Assembly (NCBI RefSeq): GCF_021730395.1
Contig: NC_069363.1
Span: 49,529,001 to 49,593,000 of the forward strand
Length of the DNA stretch: 64,000 nucleotides
Origin: Mercenaria mercenaria
Lineage: Eukaryota > Mollusca > Bivalvia > Venerida > Veneridae
Direction: 5' to 3'
A model generated the notes under the pieces. That model had not been told where the DNA came from and did no database searches. It saw only the letters and a list, made by a program, of their open reading frames with translations. A program made the position numbers and the translations under genes. Positions 47,861 to 58,856 of the stretch are shown in pieces (within the stretch, counting starts at the first letter, position 1; each line of letters begins with the position of its first letter).

Positions 47861-49145
47861 AGGAATATGCGCTAACGCTATTCTAGCATAAAACCCGTTA
47901 AAATGAATATATTGTTCCTCAACGTCATTGAATTTCCATGAAATGCGCGGTAAAGTCTACGTTGTTTTGTCACGTTGACATCATTTCATTTTGAATTATC
48001 CGTTTTCAGGCTTTAATCAGGTAATGCGTTTACGCTCTGCCATGGAACGTGCATATAGAAAAAGGTGTTATAACAGCACGTGAGCGCGAGAATCTCTCTG
48101 TTAACACACGTTTTCTCTCCTGTTAAAACACCCCCGAAAAGTGACAATAACAGCAGTTGTATGCTAGAATAAACGTTAAAACTCTGATATATGTTTGAAG
48201 TAAAATTTATGAAAAAAGTTATTTCCAATCTCCTTCAGTTGTGTTGAAGTGGTTTTTTTTTTATCTTGATGCATAAACAACGTTTTTCATAAACACGCAA
48301 TTGAATCAGTGTCCCTAAGGTAGTTTTAAAGGGCAGTATTTGTGACAATATACTAGTAGTGTAGTGCATAGATCGTAGCCTTGGATGCTGCTCCATTGTA
48401 AATTCCACTGCTCACCTAGTTCGTGGTTAGTTGCAGCTAAAATGGTATTTATTGTAGCTTTGCGCTATACGTTTGAAACAACACAAATTACTACTACTAC
48501 AGGGTTGTAGTTCAAACCACTTTTCAAGCATAAAGAAAGGGCTTCAATCCCTCGAACGAAAGTAAAGTACCTGCGGTACTACATGTAAAAAGCTGCTATT
48601 AAATTCATACCACACACATAACACATGGAGTCATTTCATCAGAGTCGCTAACCTTTTTAAGAAATAATATATCTCATCCAGTGATTTGTCGCTGAATAAA
48701 TCATTGTTTGCAATTCAGATGCAAAGGAATTATATCACGAGGGCGCAGTCTTGTTAGAATGAATGTAGCGCGTCTATCGCTAAAAGTACAGCCAAATAAT
48801 TTTAAAGAAACACTTAATCAATTACATTTCTTGATAATTAAAATTTCAGTTTGTGATTTTAGAAGAGTTCGTCCAAGGTCTGTTGTGAGATAATATCTGT
48901 CATAGCTTTTGTTTTTTGTGTTGGTTTTGTAAGCGCCTACATTCATTCTAACAAGACCATTGCAGAAAATAAGGCTCCAAAGAAATTATCAAACAAATTA
49001 AGAATAAAATTGTTTGTAATGAAGTGGGTGAACTGTCCAAGGAACTTCTCTTAAAATTATCTAACAGACATAATTTTACCAATATTTTGATTGTCTTCTA
49101 CTTTGTTAGTGATAAAGGACGCTCCATTATATTTATCTACTGTGA

Positions 49146-49400
49146 CCTGCCTCCTTGGGCGAGTGGTTAAGGTCGCTGACTTCAAACCACTGTAACCTCT
49201 CATTGATAGAGGACCGTAGGTTCGAGCCCCAGCTACCGACTATGTCTCATTGTGTGAGAAAGTATGCAGTTGCTTACGGAGGATGGGAGTCTAGTATACT
49301 GGTACTTCCCAGGAACGATGGTTAGGTGAACTGCCCGCCTCATATGACTCCGACTGTTGAAAAAGGGCGTTGAAATCAAACGAACAAACAAACAAACTTA
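49146..49400 (+). mobile_element. tRNA-derived SINE in the foldback centre
   Basis: Head CCTCCTTGGGCGAGTGGTTA, AGGTCGCTGACTTCAAACCA with B box GGTTCGAGCCC at 49219. A distinct body follows (CCCAGGAACGATGGTTAGGT), then TGTTGAAAAAGGGCGTTGAA and an (ACAA)n tail. It is a different SINE family from that at 44269 in body and tail, with a similar head. Confidence 0.85.
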
Positions 49401-50187
49401 CTGCATCACAACATACATGTCAATCCTAATATTAGTTATATTCACAGACGATATTTTGAACATCGTTTATATACAAAATATTTTCAATAGTAAAATGGGT
49501 AAGTCAGGCAAGTAAACTCTCCATGCAATATGATTCACCTTGTTGTTTGGCACGGAAGAGTTCACCATATTGTCTTACCTTTTTACTGTTTCTGTATATA
49601 AACTTTTGTCAAAATATCATTCTTAACTATGTGTTTATATTTTCGTGTGAACAGTTAAGACGCAATACTGACGTACAGTGAGTTAATAACGACTCTGATG
49701 AAATGACTCTATGCGTTATGTGTGTGGTATTAATTTAATAACAGTTTTTTTTTACATGCACTATCGAAGGTACTTTACTTTCGTTGGAGGGATTGAAGCC
49801 CTTTCTTTATGCTTAAAAAATGTGTTTGAGCTACAACCCTGTAATAGTAGTAATTTGTGTTGTTTCAAACGTATAGCGCAAAGCTACAATAAATACGATT
49901 TTAGCTGCAACTAACCACGAACTAGGTGAGCAGTGGAATTTACAATGGAGCAGCATCCAAGGCTACGATCTATGCTCTACACTATATTGTCACAAATACT
50001 ACCCTTTAAAACTACCTTAGGACACTTCAATTGCGTGTTTATGAAAAACGTTGTTTATGCATCAAGATAAAAAAAACAGCACTTTAATACAACTGAAGGA
50101 GATTGGAAATAATGTTTTCATAAATTTTATTTCAAACATATAACCGAGTGTTAACGTTTAAATAATTATGTTTGATAACACGCGCTC

Positions 50188-50371
50188 GTAATCAGTAATA
50201 ACAATGAATCTGACGCGCTATTCTCTATAACACAGCGACTTTCTAAAAAAAAAAAAAAAAAAAGATCAGTTATGCTAGATGGATACGCATTTCTATGAAC
50301 GTAACACGAGTAAGTTAAAACTCACTTAGTGCAAGTATCTCAAGCAACGGTATCATTTTTATGAGTTTACT
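50188..50371. repeat. A19 run and flanking sequence
   Basis: A run of 19 A at 50245-50263. Otherwise unassigned. Confidence 0.6.
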
Positions 50372-50787
50372 CCCACACATAGCATAAATTTAGCGGCACC
50401 CACACATAGCATGTTTTTATTTATTTAAAAAAACGAGAGGAATACGCTATATTTCTTAACGATCATTTTGCAACTGTCAAACAAGGTAACATTACATTCT
50501 CGGTTCCATTTGCACTGTCGCTGAACGCATTTTAAAGAGTTTTATAAACGATTTTAACAGAATGCACCCACACATAGCACGTCGGCAATCTGACTGAAAA
50601 ATTTGCGGTTGCACTTTTCGACAAAAATACGAATTTATTCTTCTCAAACTGATGGGCCGTGATTGTATCTTTCTTATGGCCGGATCCTCGTCTTCATTTG
50701 AATAAAATTGGTGCAGGATGAAGAAAGTTATCATGAAAAATGTTCCTTGAATCGACGGCTGTTTATGTTTTTATACCCACACATAGC
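50372..50787 (+). repeat. Four dispersed copies of CCCACACATAGC
   Basis: Exact copies lie at 50372-50383, 50399-50410, 50567-50578 and 50776-50787, all in the same orientation, separated by unrelated sequence. They are too irregular for a tandem array. Function is unknown. Confidence 0.85.
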
Positions 50788-50848
50788 CATAAAAGTCACG
50801 TGGGATAGGCACCGTGCGTATGTTTAATATGGGACTGTTGAACCGTTC

Positions 50849-50951
50849 AAATACAGAAAATACAGGATTTTTTGTACGCGCGTGCGTCCAAATACAGGAT
50901 TTTGTACGTACGTGAATCCAAATACCGTAATATATTGTACGTTCACGTGTT
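50849..50951. repeat. Three-copy ~32-bp repeat rich in CG
   Basis: AAATACAGGATTTTTTGTAC, then AAATACAGGATTTTGTACGT, then AAATACCGTAATATATTGTA, each followed by a CG-containing word such as GCGTGCGTCC. Confidence 0.7.
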
Positions 50952-51673
50952 GTAAATGAACGTTCCCGATTGGATAGATAAAATAGATACAGAATAAATT
51001 CATAATATATCTTTGTCAACTTTGACGATAAAAAGGAGAAAAATGTTACCAGACTGTATCCGAGACATTGACCCTTAATATGCTGTATGTTTATGTTAAT
51101 AACTAATTTGCAATCTCAGGAATATTAGCAAGAAAGTTACAAAATGACGTTTTTCACAATGTTACAAGTAGCATTCATCAGAAATGCAATCATTATTTGA
51201 AAATCAAAAATGGTTCAGCACCCTTCCACTTGCCATAATTACGTCGCTATATGTACGACGTCAACGTCAGAACATGCAGACATTGTAGTCAGCCCCAGGA
51301 CCATTATGATTATGGTGCTAGAGGCACACTGCGTCATTATGGATCCGTCATCGGCGGCCATGATAACCTTTTTTCAACGACCATGTTTTTTTACTATTTA
51401 TAGTAAGGTATATTCTAATTATAATTGCTCAGAAAAAATTAGGGTTATCAACTTTCCCTAGGCAAGTCTGACCACTATAGTTTTTGATGAAATCAAATGG
51501 TCTATCAACAGACAGACAGATCGACCAACACTGAAGAAAACAACATACCCACTCTTCTATGAAAGGTGGATGGGAGGGAGGGAGTATAATAATAAAAGAT
51601 ACATATCTAAATATTTTCTATTTTATTTTTCCATGCATATAAACTTAAAAATAAACCTTTGATAAAATAAACA
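50952..51673. other. Unannotated sequence
   Basis: No supported gene or repeat was recognised. Confidence 0.5.
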
Positions 51674-52620
51674 AACAAGAGGGCCAAGATGGCCCTAGGT
51701 CGCTCACCTGAGAAACACACCATAACAGTGTAAACATATTTGACCTAGTGATTTCATGGACAAAATTATTCTGACCACTTATCATTAAACTTGCAGCAAA
51801 AAATCTTGAGTATAAATAACTATTTTCTTTGATTTGACCTAGTGACCTAGTTTTTGACCCCAGATGACCCTTATTCGAACTTAACCTAGATTTCATTCTG
51901 ACCAAATTTCATGAAGATCAGTTGAAAAATACAGCCTCTATCGCAAACACAAGGTTTTTCTTTGATTTGACCTAGCGATCTACTTTTTGACCCAAGATGA
52001 CCCATTTTCGAACTCGGCCTAAATTTCATCAAGGTAATCATTCTGACCAAAATTCATGAAGATTAATTGGAAAATACAGCCTCTATCGCATACACAAGGT
52101 TTCTCTTTGATTTGACTTAGTGACCTAGTTTTTGACCCCAGATGACCCATTTTCGAACTCGGCCTAGATTTCATCAAGATAATCATTCTGACCAAAATTC
52201 ATGAAGATTAACTGAAAAATACAGCCTCTATTGCAAACACAAGGTTTTTCTTTGATTTGACCTAGTGACCTAGTTTTTGACCCCAGATGACCCATTTTCA
52301 AAATCGGCCTAGATTTTATCAAGGTAATCATTCTGACTAAAATTCATGAAGATCAATTGAAAAATACAGCCTCTATCACATACACAAGGTTTTTCTTTGG
52401 TCTGACCTAGTGACCTAGTTTTTGACCCCAGATGACCCATTTTCGAACTCTGCCTAGATTTTATCAAGGTAATCATTCTGACCAAATTTCATGAAGATCA
52501 GTTGAAAAATACGGCCTCTATCGCATACACAAGCTAAATGTTGACAGACGACAGACGACAGACAGACAGACGACAGACATCGAGCGATCAGAAAACTCAA
52601 TGCTCAGGTGAGCTAAAAAA
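51674..52620 (-). mobile_element. Rolling-circle-like element, 145-bp units (copy 1)
   Basis: Left end AACAAGA, hairpin GGGCC-AAGAT-GGCCC, then CGCTCACCTGAG; right end GCTCAGGTGAGCTAAAA, so the subterminal CTCACCTGAG is inverted at the two ends. Units of 145 bp carry GACCTAGTGACCTAGTTTTT, GACCCCAGATGACCCATTTT and CATTCTGACCAAAATTCATG; marks lie at 52119, 52264 and 52409. A (GACA)n tract precedes the right end. The layout matches non-autonomous Helentron-type elements (DINE-1, bivalve pearl): short inverted ends, a minisatellite core and a terminal hairpin. The minus orientation is inferred from the hairpin side. Confidence 0.78.
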
Positions 52621-53390
52621 CATTTAGCAAAAGCTGGGTCTAAAAGAGAAATAACATTTTGATATTTGTGGATAAAACAAATGTGTCTCCCCATACCACT
52701 TTGTTTAAAAGACAGAATGAATGTATTAGCAGTATCTGGCCACAGTACAAAACACTTGTTGGGAGTTAAACAGAAATTAAAAAGGACATTGGCTATGATA
52801 CAAGTTAATTTGGTTTGGGGAATAAAATGATATAGAAGATTTGGTATATCTTATATTTAATTTAATTTAACCCTTACCCTGCTAAATTTCTATAATGAAC
52901 TTGTCCATCTTTCAATTTGGACAGTACCATTAGCTGTTAAAAGAGGTGTTTACCAAAAAAATACTGACTGAATGGGGAACACTGCAGATCTTGATCAGAC
53001 TGCACAGATGTTACATGACTGAAATACTGTTGAAAAACGGCGTTAAACCCAAAACAAACAAACAAACAAACCAGAAATCATTCAACTGAAAAACTCAATG
53101 CCAAACTAACCTAAGTACTTACACTTCTTACAAAGTCTGGTTTAAATCTCAACTGAAAGTTTAGAGAAAAAGCGCAGACAAACTTTTGTGACAGGGGAAC
53201 AAACAGACTGACAAACAAGACAAATTCAATGTATCTCCCGGTGCATGTGGGGGAGACATGATTATAGAACTCAATGATTAAAAGAAACAAAACCTTATTG
53301 CATAGCTAATTAATTCTTGTGTACAATCTATACATATTATGTTGAATTAGTTTTTCATATTATAAGTTATGCATTAACAAGTATAAAGCA
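52621..53390. other. Mostly unannotated, with a SINE tail
   Basis: At about 53018-53072 lie TACTGTTGAAAAACGGCGTT, AAACCC and (AAAC)n, the tail of the SINE family at 49146. Near 53220-53265 a CCCGGTGCATGTGGGGGAGACATG stretch resembles an end of the 14890-type element. Otherwise nothing is seen. Confidence 0.5.
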
Positions 53391-53399
53391 ACAGCTAGA

Positions 53400-54070
53400 C
53401 CTCAACCCTTCAACAAAGCCAAAACTAAACTAGAGGACAGTGATAGCCCTATACAGCTCACCTTATATAATTGGGTACATGATTTCTTCTTAGAGGACCT
53501 CCACACAATGCTATATGCCAAATATCTAAGCTCTAGGCCTTGTGAGATATGTAAAACAAATAACCCCCACAAACAAGACAAGGGTGCCCCCAGGGACATG
53601 TCTTTAAAACATTTGGTTGAGGACCTCTATGCAATGCTACTTGTCAAATATCCAAGCTCAGGGTATTACAGTTTTAGATAAGAAGACTTAAATTTTTTCT
53701 TATGTATGTCTATGTATAACAACTGAACCCCAGGGTGGAGCTTGTTTTGACTCCAGAGGCATGATTTTAAAAATATCGGCAGAGGGCCACTACGCAATGA
53801 TGCAAAACAAATATCTAAGCTCTGGCCATCTTAGAGAAGACGATTTTAAAAGATTTTCTTTTTGGTTGCCATGGCAACCAGAATTCTGCATGGAATGGAA
53901 TTCTTTGAATAAATTTGTTAAATGACAATCCAAGGAACATCCAGATCAAGTTTCATAAACTTCCATCAACCGGTTTCAGAGAAGATGTGGATTGGAGAAA
54001 AGTGTAGACAGATGACGGACGGCAAGCGATCCCAACATTTCGTGCTGCGGTCAGCAAAAAAGCTGACATG
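53400..54070 (-). mobile_element. Decayed rolling-circle-like element
   Basis: ACTAGAGGACAGTGATAGCC and AGCTCACC at the left resemble the AACAAGAGGACC...CTCACC end. Three units near 53520, 53640 and 53800 share ATGCCAAATATCTAAGCTCT. The right end has GACGGACGGCAAGCGATC and CAGCAAAAAAGCTG. Confidence 0.6.
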
Positions 54071-54400
54071 ATATATAAGATGTGTGCAAATATTGGTAAA
54101 TAAGACCTAATTTATTATGAATAACCAAGAATCAAAGCAAGGAGCTGTAACTTGGTAATAACTGTAGTTATAGTTAATGTATATAAATATGTAACAGCCT
54201 ATAATTTCAGATCTTTATACAAATTAACTTATTCACAAAATTATGCAAAAAGAAAACCCACTAAAATTGATACATACTAAGTCTTATGCACAAAACTGGT
54301 GCAAAATAAAATGATTGATATTCAAGACAGACTTGCATGGTTCCACTCTTTGCACTCAACATATCAATTTTAAGAAATATCTATTAAGCAAATACAAAGA

Positions 54401-55160
54401 AACAAGAGGGTCATGGTGGCCTAGACTGCTCATCTGACTTATTAACAATTTTGGTAGAGCCTGGAAACATTTCTGCAAAATTACAAATGCTTTGGTAATT
54501 TGCCTGCACATTCAGTGAAGATTTTCATAATTTTCCATAAAACAATTTAGGGAAACTAGCCCAAACTCTGAAATTATTTTGGAATCAGGGTAGCAGTTCC
54601 TGACAAGAAGATTTGTTAAGCTCCCCTAATTTTCATTTATTAAAGGCAAAGACTCCCTAGCTAGTAGTAACCTTGCCATTTTCAAACAATTTGAACAGTT
54701 TGAACAATCTTGGTTGAGGATCCAAACCTTGGAATATTCTGTGAAAATTATTTCATAATCTGACATGCTGTTTAGGGGTGCTGCTATTTGAAGATTTTCT
54801 ATTTTACCTCACTTCAGTAATATTTGAATGAATCTTGTTTGGTTCATTCATTCAAAAGTTTCCTCCTTCTGTATGAATAATTTGAAATTTCATGTTTAAT
54901 ACTATTGGAGAAAAAACAAGCACCCCGAATCTATCAATATTACCTACATAGGGCATGTGTAGAACCCATGTTACTACATATACAGGCCAACTTAAATATT
55001 TCTACACATTCCTCTGGCAAGACTGTGGCCTTGACCTTTGAGATAGGAGCTCGAGTTAAGCGGTAAATGTCTCTGCTAATAATTTGCAAGACCGCTCCTT
55101 GCACATCAAATTTTCAAAAGAGGAAAAAATAAGACATCACATCTGACCTGTCAGTAACAA
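54401..55160 (-). mobile_element. Partial rolling-circle-like element
   Basis: Left end AACAAGAGGGTCATGGTGGC, CTAGACTGCTCATCTGAC. The body has loose repeats with TTCATAATTTTCCATAAAA and TTGGTTGAGGATCC words, then GACCTTTGAGATAGGAGCTC. No matching right end is seen before the next element starts at 55164. Confidence 0.55.
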
Positions 55161-55163
55161 TAA

Positions 55164-58100
55164 CAAGAGGGTCATAATGACCCTGGATCGCTCACCTGAG
55201 TAATATGAGCTACATGTATCAAATGTCAAACTAATGCTAAAATATTAAGAAAGTAGGTCAGTAGGTCAAGTTCATGCTCACTGAAAGTCAGTTTTAAGAT
55301 CAGTGTGCAAAACTGTACAAGTCACCCAAATTTCAAGGTTGTATCTTAAAAAACAAGAGCACCGCCTTGCGGGTGCTGACGCTCATCTGATTTTTTTTGT
55401 GTGATAGAAATATTGTCCTACCCATGATTTTCTAAGTCTAAAAAGGGCCATCATTCTTGCAAAAAGCAGGATAGAGTTATGTTTCTTGATGTTCAGTGTC
55501 CACTTATGATGGTGAAAAACTGTTGCAAGTTTTAAAGCAATAGCTTTGATAGTTTATGAGAAAGGTTGACTTAAACATAATACTCAACCAAGAAAATGAT
55601 TTTCTAAGTCCAAAAGGGGCAATAATTATTGCAAAAAGCAGGATGGAGTTATGTTGCTTGCTGTACAGGGTCAGCTTATGATGGTCAACAAGTGTTGCAA
55701 GTTTCAAAGCAATAGCTTTGATAGTTTAAGAGAAAAAGTTGACCTAAACATAAAACTTAACCAAGAAATCTGATATTTTCTAAGTCTAAAAGGGGCCAAA
55801 AATCTTGCAAAAAGCAGGATGGAGTTATGTTTCTTGCTGTACAGGGTCAACTTATGATGGTGAACAAGTGTTGCAAGTTTTAAAGCAATAGCTTTGATAG
55901 TTTAGGATAAAAGCTGACCTAAACATAAAACTTAACCAAGAAAACTGATTTTCTAAGTCCAAAAGGGGCAATAAATCTTGCAAAAAGCAAGATGGAGTTA
56001 TGTTTCTTGATGTACAGGGTCTGCTTATGATGGTGAACAAGTATTCCAAGTTTCAAAGCAATAGCTTTGATAGTTTAGGAGAAAAGTTGACCTAAACATA
56101 AAACTTAACCAAGAAATCTGATATTTTCTAAGTACAAAGGGGCCATAAATCTTGCAAAAAGCAAGATGGAGTTATGTTTCTTGCTATACAGGGTCAGCTT
56201 ATGATGGTGAACAAGTATTCCAAGTTTCAAAGCAATAGCTTTGATAGTTTAGAAGAAAAGCTGACCTAAACATAAAACTTAACCAGGCAACGCCGACGCA
56301 GACGCCGACAACCGCTCAAGTGATGACAATAACTCATCATTTTTTTTCAAAAAATCAGATGAGCTAACAAGAAAGTTGGTCAGTATGTCACATTCATGGT
56401 CACTGAAAGTCAGTTTTAAGATCGGTGTGCAAAACTGTACATGTCATCCAAATTTCAAGGCTGTATCTTAAAAAACAAAAAAGTAGGTCAGTAGGTTAAT
56501 GCCACAGTCAAGTGACCCCTAATCACTTGGGATCATCAGGTAATTATAATTAAACAGTCTAGGAAATATGATCTGATAATTTTTGAAGTATTTTTTCCTA
56601 TATTACTTATATAACAAGTGACCCCCGGGGTGGGTCCTCTTTTCACCCCACGGGCATAATTCGAACATTCTTGTTAGAAATCAACTAGGCAATGATACAT
56701 ACCAAATATCAAAGGCCTAGGCCTAGAACTTCCAGCCAAGAAGATTTTTTGATTTTTTCCTATTTAAGTCTATGTGAAACTTGGGACCCCCTGGGTGGGG
56801 CCTCTTTTCAACTAACGGGCATAATTTGAATATTCTTGGTAGAGGACCACTAGGCAATGCAACACACTAAATATCAAAAGCCTAGGCCTTCCAGTTTCAG
56901 ACAAGAAGATTTTTAAAGTTTTTCCTATATAAGTACATGTATATGTAAAACTATGGACCCCCAGGGCAGGGCCTCTTTTCACCCCAGGGTAATAATTTGA
57001 ACAATCTTGGTAGAGGACCATAAGGCAATGCTACATACAACATATCAAAGGCCTAGGTCTTGTGATTTCAGACAAGAATACTTTTAAAGTTTTTTCCTAT
57101 ACAAGTCTATATAAACCATGTGACCCGGGCCTGGGCGGGGCAATATTTGACCCTAGGGGGATAAATTGAACAAACTTGGTAAAGGACCAATAGATGATGC
57201 TACATACCAAATATCAAAGCCCTAGGCCCTGCGGTTTTGGGCAAGAAAATTTTCAAAGTTTTTCCTTATATAAGTCTATATTAACAATGTGAACCCTGGG
57301 GTGGGGCCATATCTGACCCTAGGGCAATAATTTGAACAAACTTGGTAGAGGACTATTTGATGATGCTACATACCAAATATGAAAGCCCTAGGCCCAGTGG
57401 TTTTGGACAAGAAGATTTTCAAAGTTTTTCCCTATATAAGTCTATATAAACCATGTGAGCCCCGGGGCGGGGCCATATTTAACCCTAGGGGGATAATTTG
57501 AACAATCTTAGTAGAGGACCACTAGATGATGTTACATACAAAATATCAAAGCCCTAAGTCCTGTGGTTTTGGACAAGAAGATTTTCAAAGTTTTTCCTAT
57601 ATAAGTCTATGTAAACCATATGACCCCCAGGGCGGGGCCATATTTGACCCTAGGGGAATATTTGAACTAACTTGGTAGAGGACCATTAGATGATGCTACA
57701 TACCAAATATCAAAGCCCTAGCTACTGTGGTTTTGGATAAGAAGATTTTTTTAAAGTTTTTCAGTTCTGCATGGATTTCAATTCTTTGGGTAATTTTGAT
57801 AGGAGGCCACCCAAGGATCATTTCTGTGAAGTTTAGTGTAAATCTGCTCAGATGTTTTGAAGAAGATTTTTGAAATTTACAATATAGCCAAAAAAATAAG
57901 GGAAAATAAGCCCCATTCCCTGGCTGCCATGTTTTTTTACCAATGAATGGCTTTGGCAATTCTGGTAGAGGGTCACCAAGAGATCATTTCTACAAAATAT
58001 TTTTGAAATCCGGCTAACAGTTTTTGACAAGAAGATTTTTAAAGATTTTCGTTTCGGTTGCCATGGTAACCAGAGTTCTGCATGGATTTCAATTCTTTGG

Positions 58101-58255
58101 GCAATTTTGAAGGGGGCCACCCAAGGATCATTCCTGAGAAGTTTGGTGTAAATCTGCCCAGTGGTTTTGAGGAAGATTTTACAAACTTTTGACACACGAT
58201 GGACATCGAGCAGTCACAGAAGCTCACCTTGAGCCTTTGGCTCATGTGAGCTAAA
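55164..58255 (-). mobile_element. Rolling-circle-like element hosting a nested insertion (copy 2)
   Basis: Left end AACAAGA, hairpin GGGTC-ATAAT-GACCC, ATCGCTCACCTGAG; right end AGCTCACCTTGAGCC, TTTGGCTCATGTGAGCTAAAA. The body has an AGTAGGTCAGTAGGTCA unit near the left, then about ten units of 165-175 bp with ATAATTTGAACAATCTTGGT, AGAGGACCACTAG, CATACCAAATATCAAAG and GACAAGAAGATTTTCAAAGT. A second element is inserted at 55352-56367. No helicase is encoded. Confidence 0.75.
55352..56367 (-). mobile_element. Nested rolling-circle-like element, 172-177-bp units (copy 3)
   Basis: Left end AACAAGA, hairpin GCACC-GCCTTGC-GGGTGC-like, CGCTCATCTGATTTTTT; right end AAAAAATCAGATGAGCTAA, a perfect inverted match. 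Five units with GGATGGAGTTATGTTTCTTG and CAAAGCAATAGCTTTGATAG start near 55469, 55641, 55818, 55990 and 56165. The host repeat (CCAAATTTCAAGGTTGTATC, TTAAA) stops at 55351 and its AAGAAAGTTGGTCAGT part resumes at about 56370, so this copy is younger than its host. Confidence 0.85.
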
Positions 58256-58856
58256 ACACACAAACAATGCTCCATGCTAGTCAAAAAAGCTGCAATCTAG
58301 ACAAGATCACATAAATAAATTATGACCTTGACCCCTCAAATTTAACCTTGACCTTTGAGATAGGGGTCTGGGTCTTGTGTTTATACAATCTCATTCAACA
58401 AACATTTCAACCCATTTCTTCCAAAAATACAGTTTCAGTCTTAGCAATATAAGACACACAGATAACTAAAACATAACTGTTCAAGTTTTTTTAAATTTAA
58501 AAATCTAGTTTATCTCAGAATTTCAATATTTTGTAATTACATGCATGCAGATAGATGCTTTCATTTTTTTTTTAAATATGAATTGGAGACCTTTCTCATA
58601 AGTGTCAAACTTAAAACAAGAGCACTGCTGTGGAAAGCATAATACCCAAAGCATACATAAAATATATTGTGCTAAAATGTTCAAAAATGTAAAACAGGTA
58701 TAAATGCATAAATGCCCAATAGCTGATTGTAAACATCTCAAATGGCATTATGTATAATTGTAAGATGGAATGTCTTTTATATATGTAATGGTTTTGAACA
58801 ATGATAAAGAAATATTCTTTCTTCCTGGTTTTATAAATAACACTTTCAAATATCAC
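58256..58856. other. Short remnant and unassigned sequence
   Basis: 58318-58380 repeats the GACCTTGACC, ACCTTTGAGATAGG words seen at 55025, a fragment of the same element class. AACAAGAGCACTGCTGTGGA at 58615 is a lone left-end fragment. No gene is seen. Confidence 0.5.

Larger units (their letters stand above)
47723..50187. mobile_element. 2.46-kb foldback element
   Basis: The outermost perfect inverted repeat is GAGCGCGTGTTATCAAACAT (47723-47742) against its complement (50168-50187). A second, long pair joins about 48130-48655 with 49680-50165: TTATCTTGATGCATAAACAA, ATGGAGCAGCATCCAAGGCT and GCGCTATACGTTTGAAACAA appear in reverse on the other side. The centre (48656-49680) has no transposase; it carries an inner inverted pair at 48748/48932 (CTTGTTAGAATGAATGTAG) and a SINE. 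No target duplication was seen. Confidence 0.75.

Noticed and set aside
44269-49230. tRNA genes at 44269 and 49146
   Set aside because: A and B boxes are present but the cloverleaf is not, and SINE bodies and tails follow.
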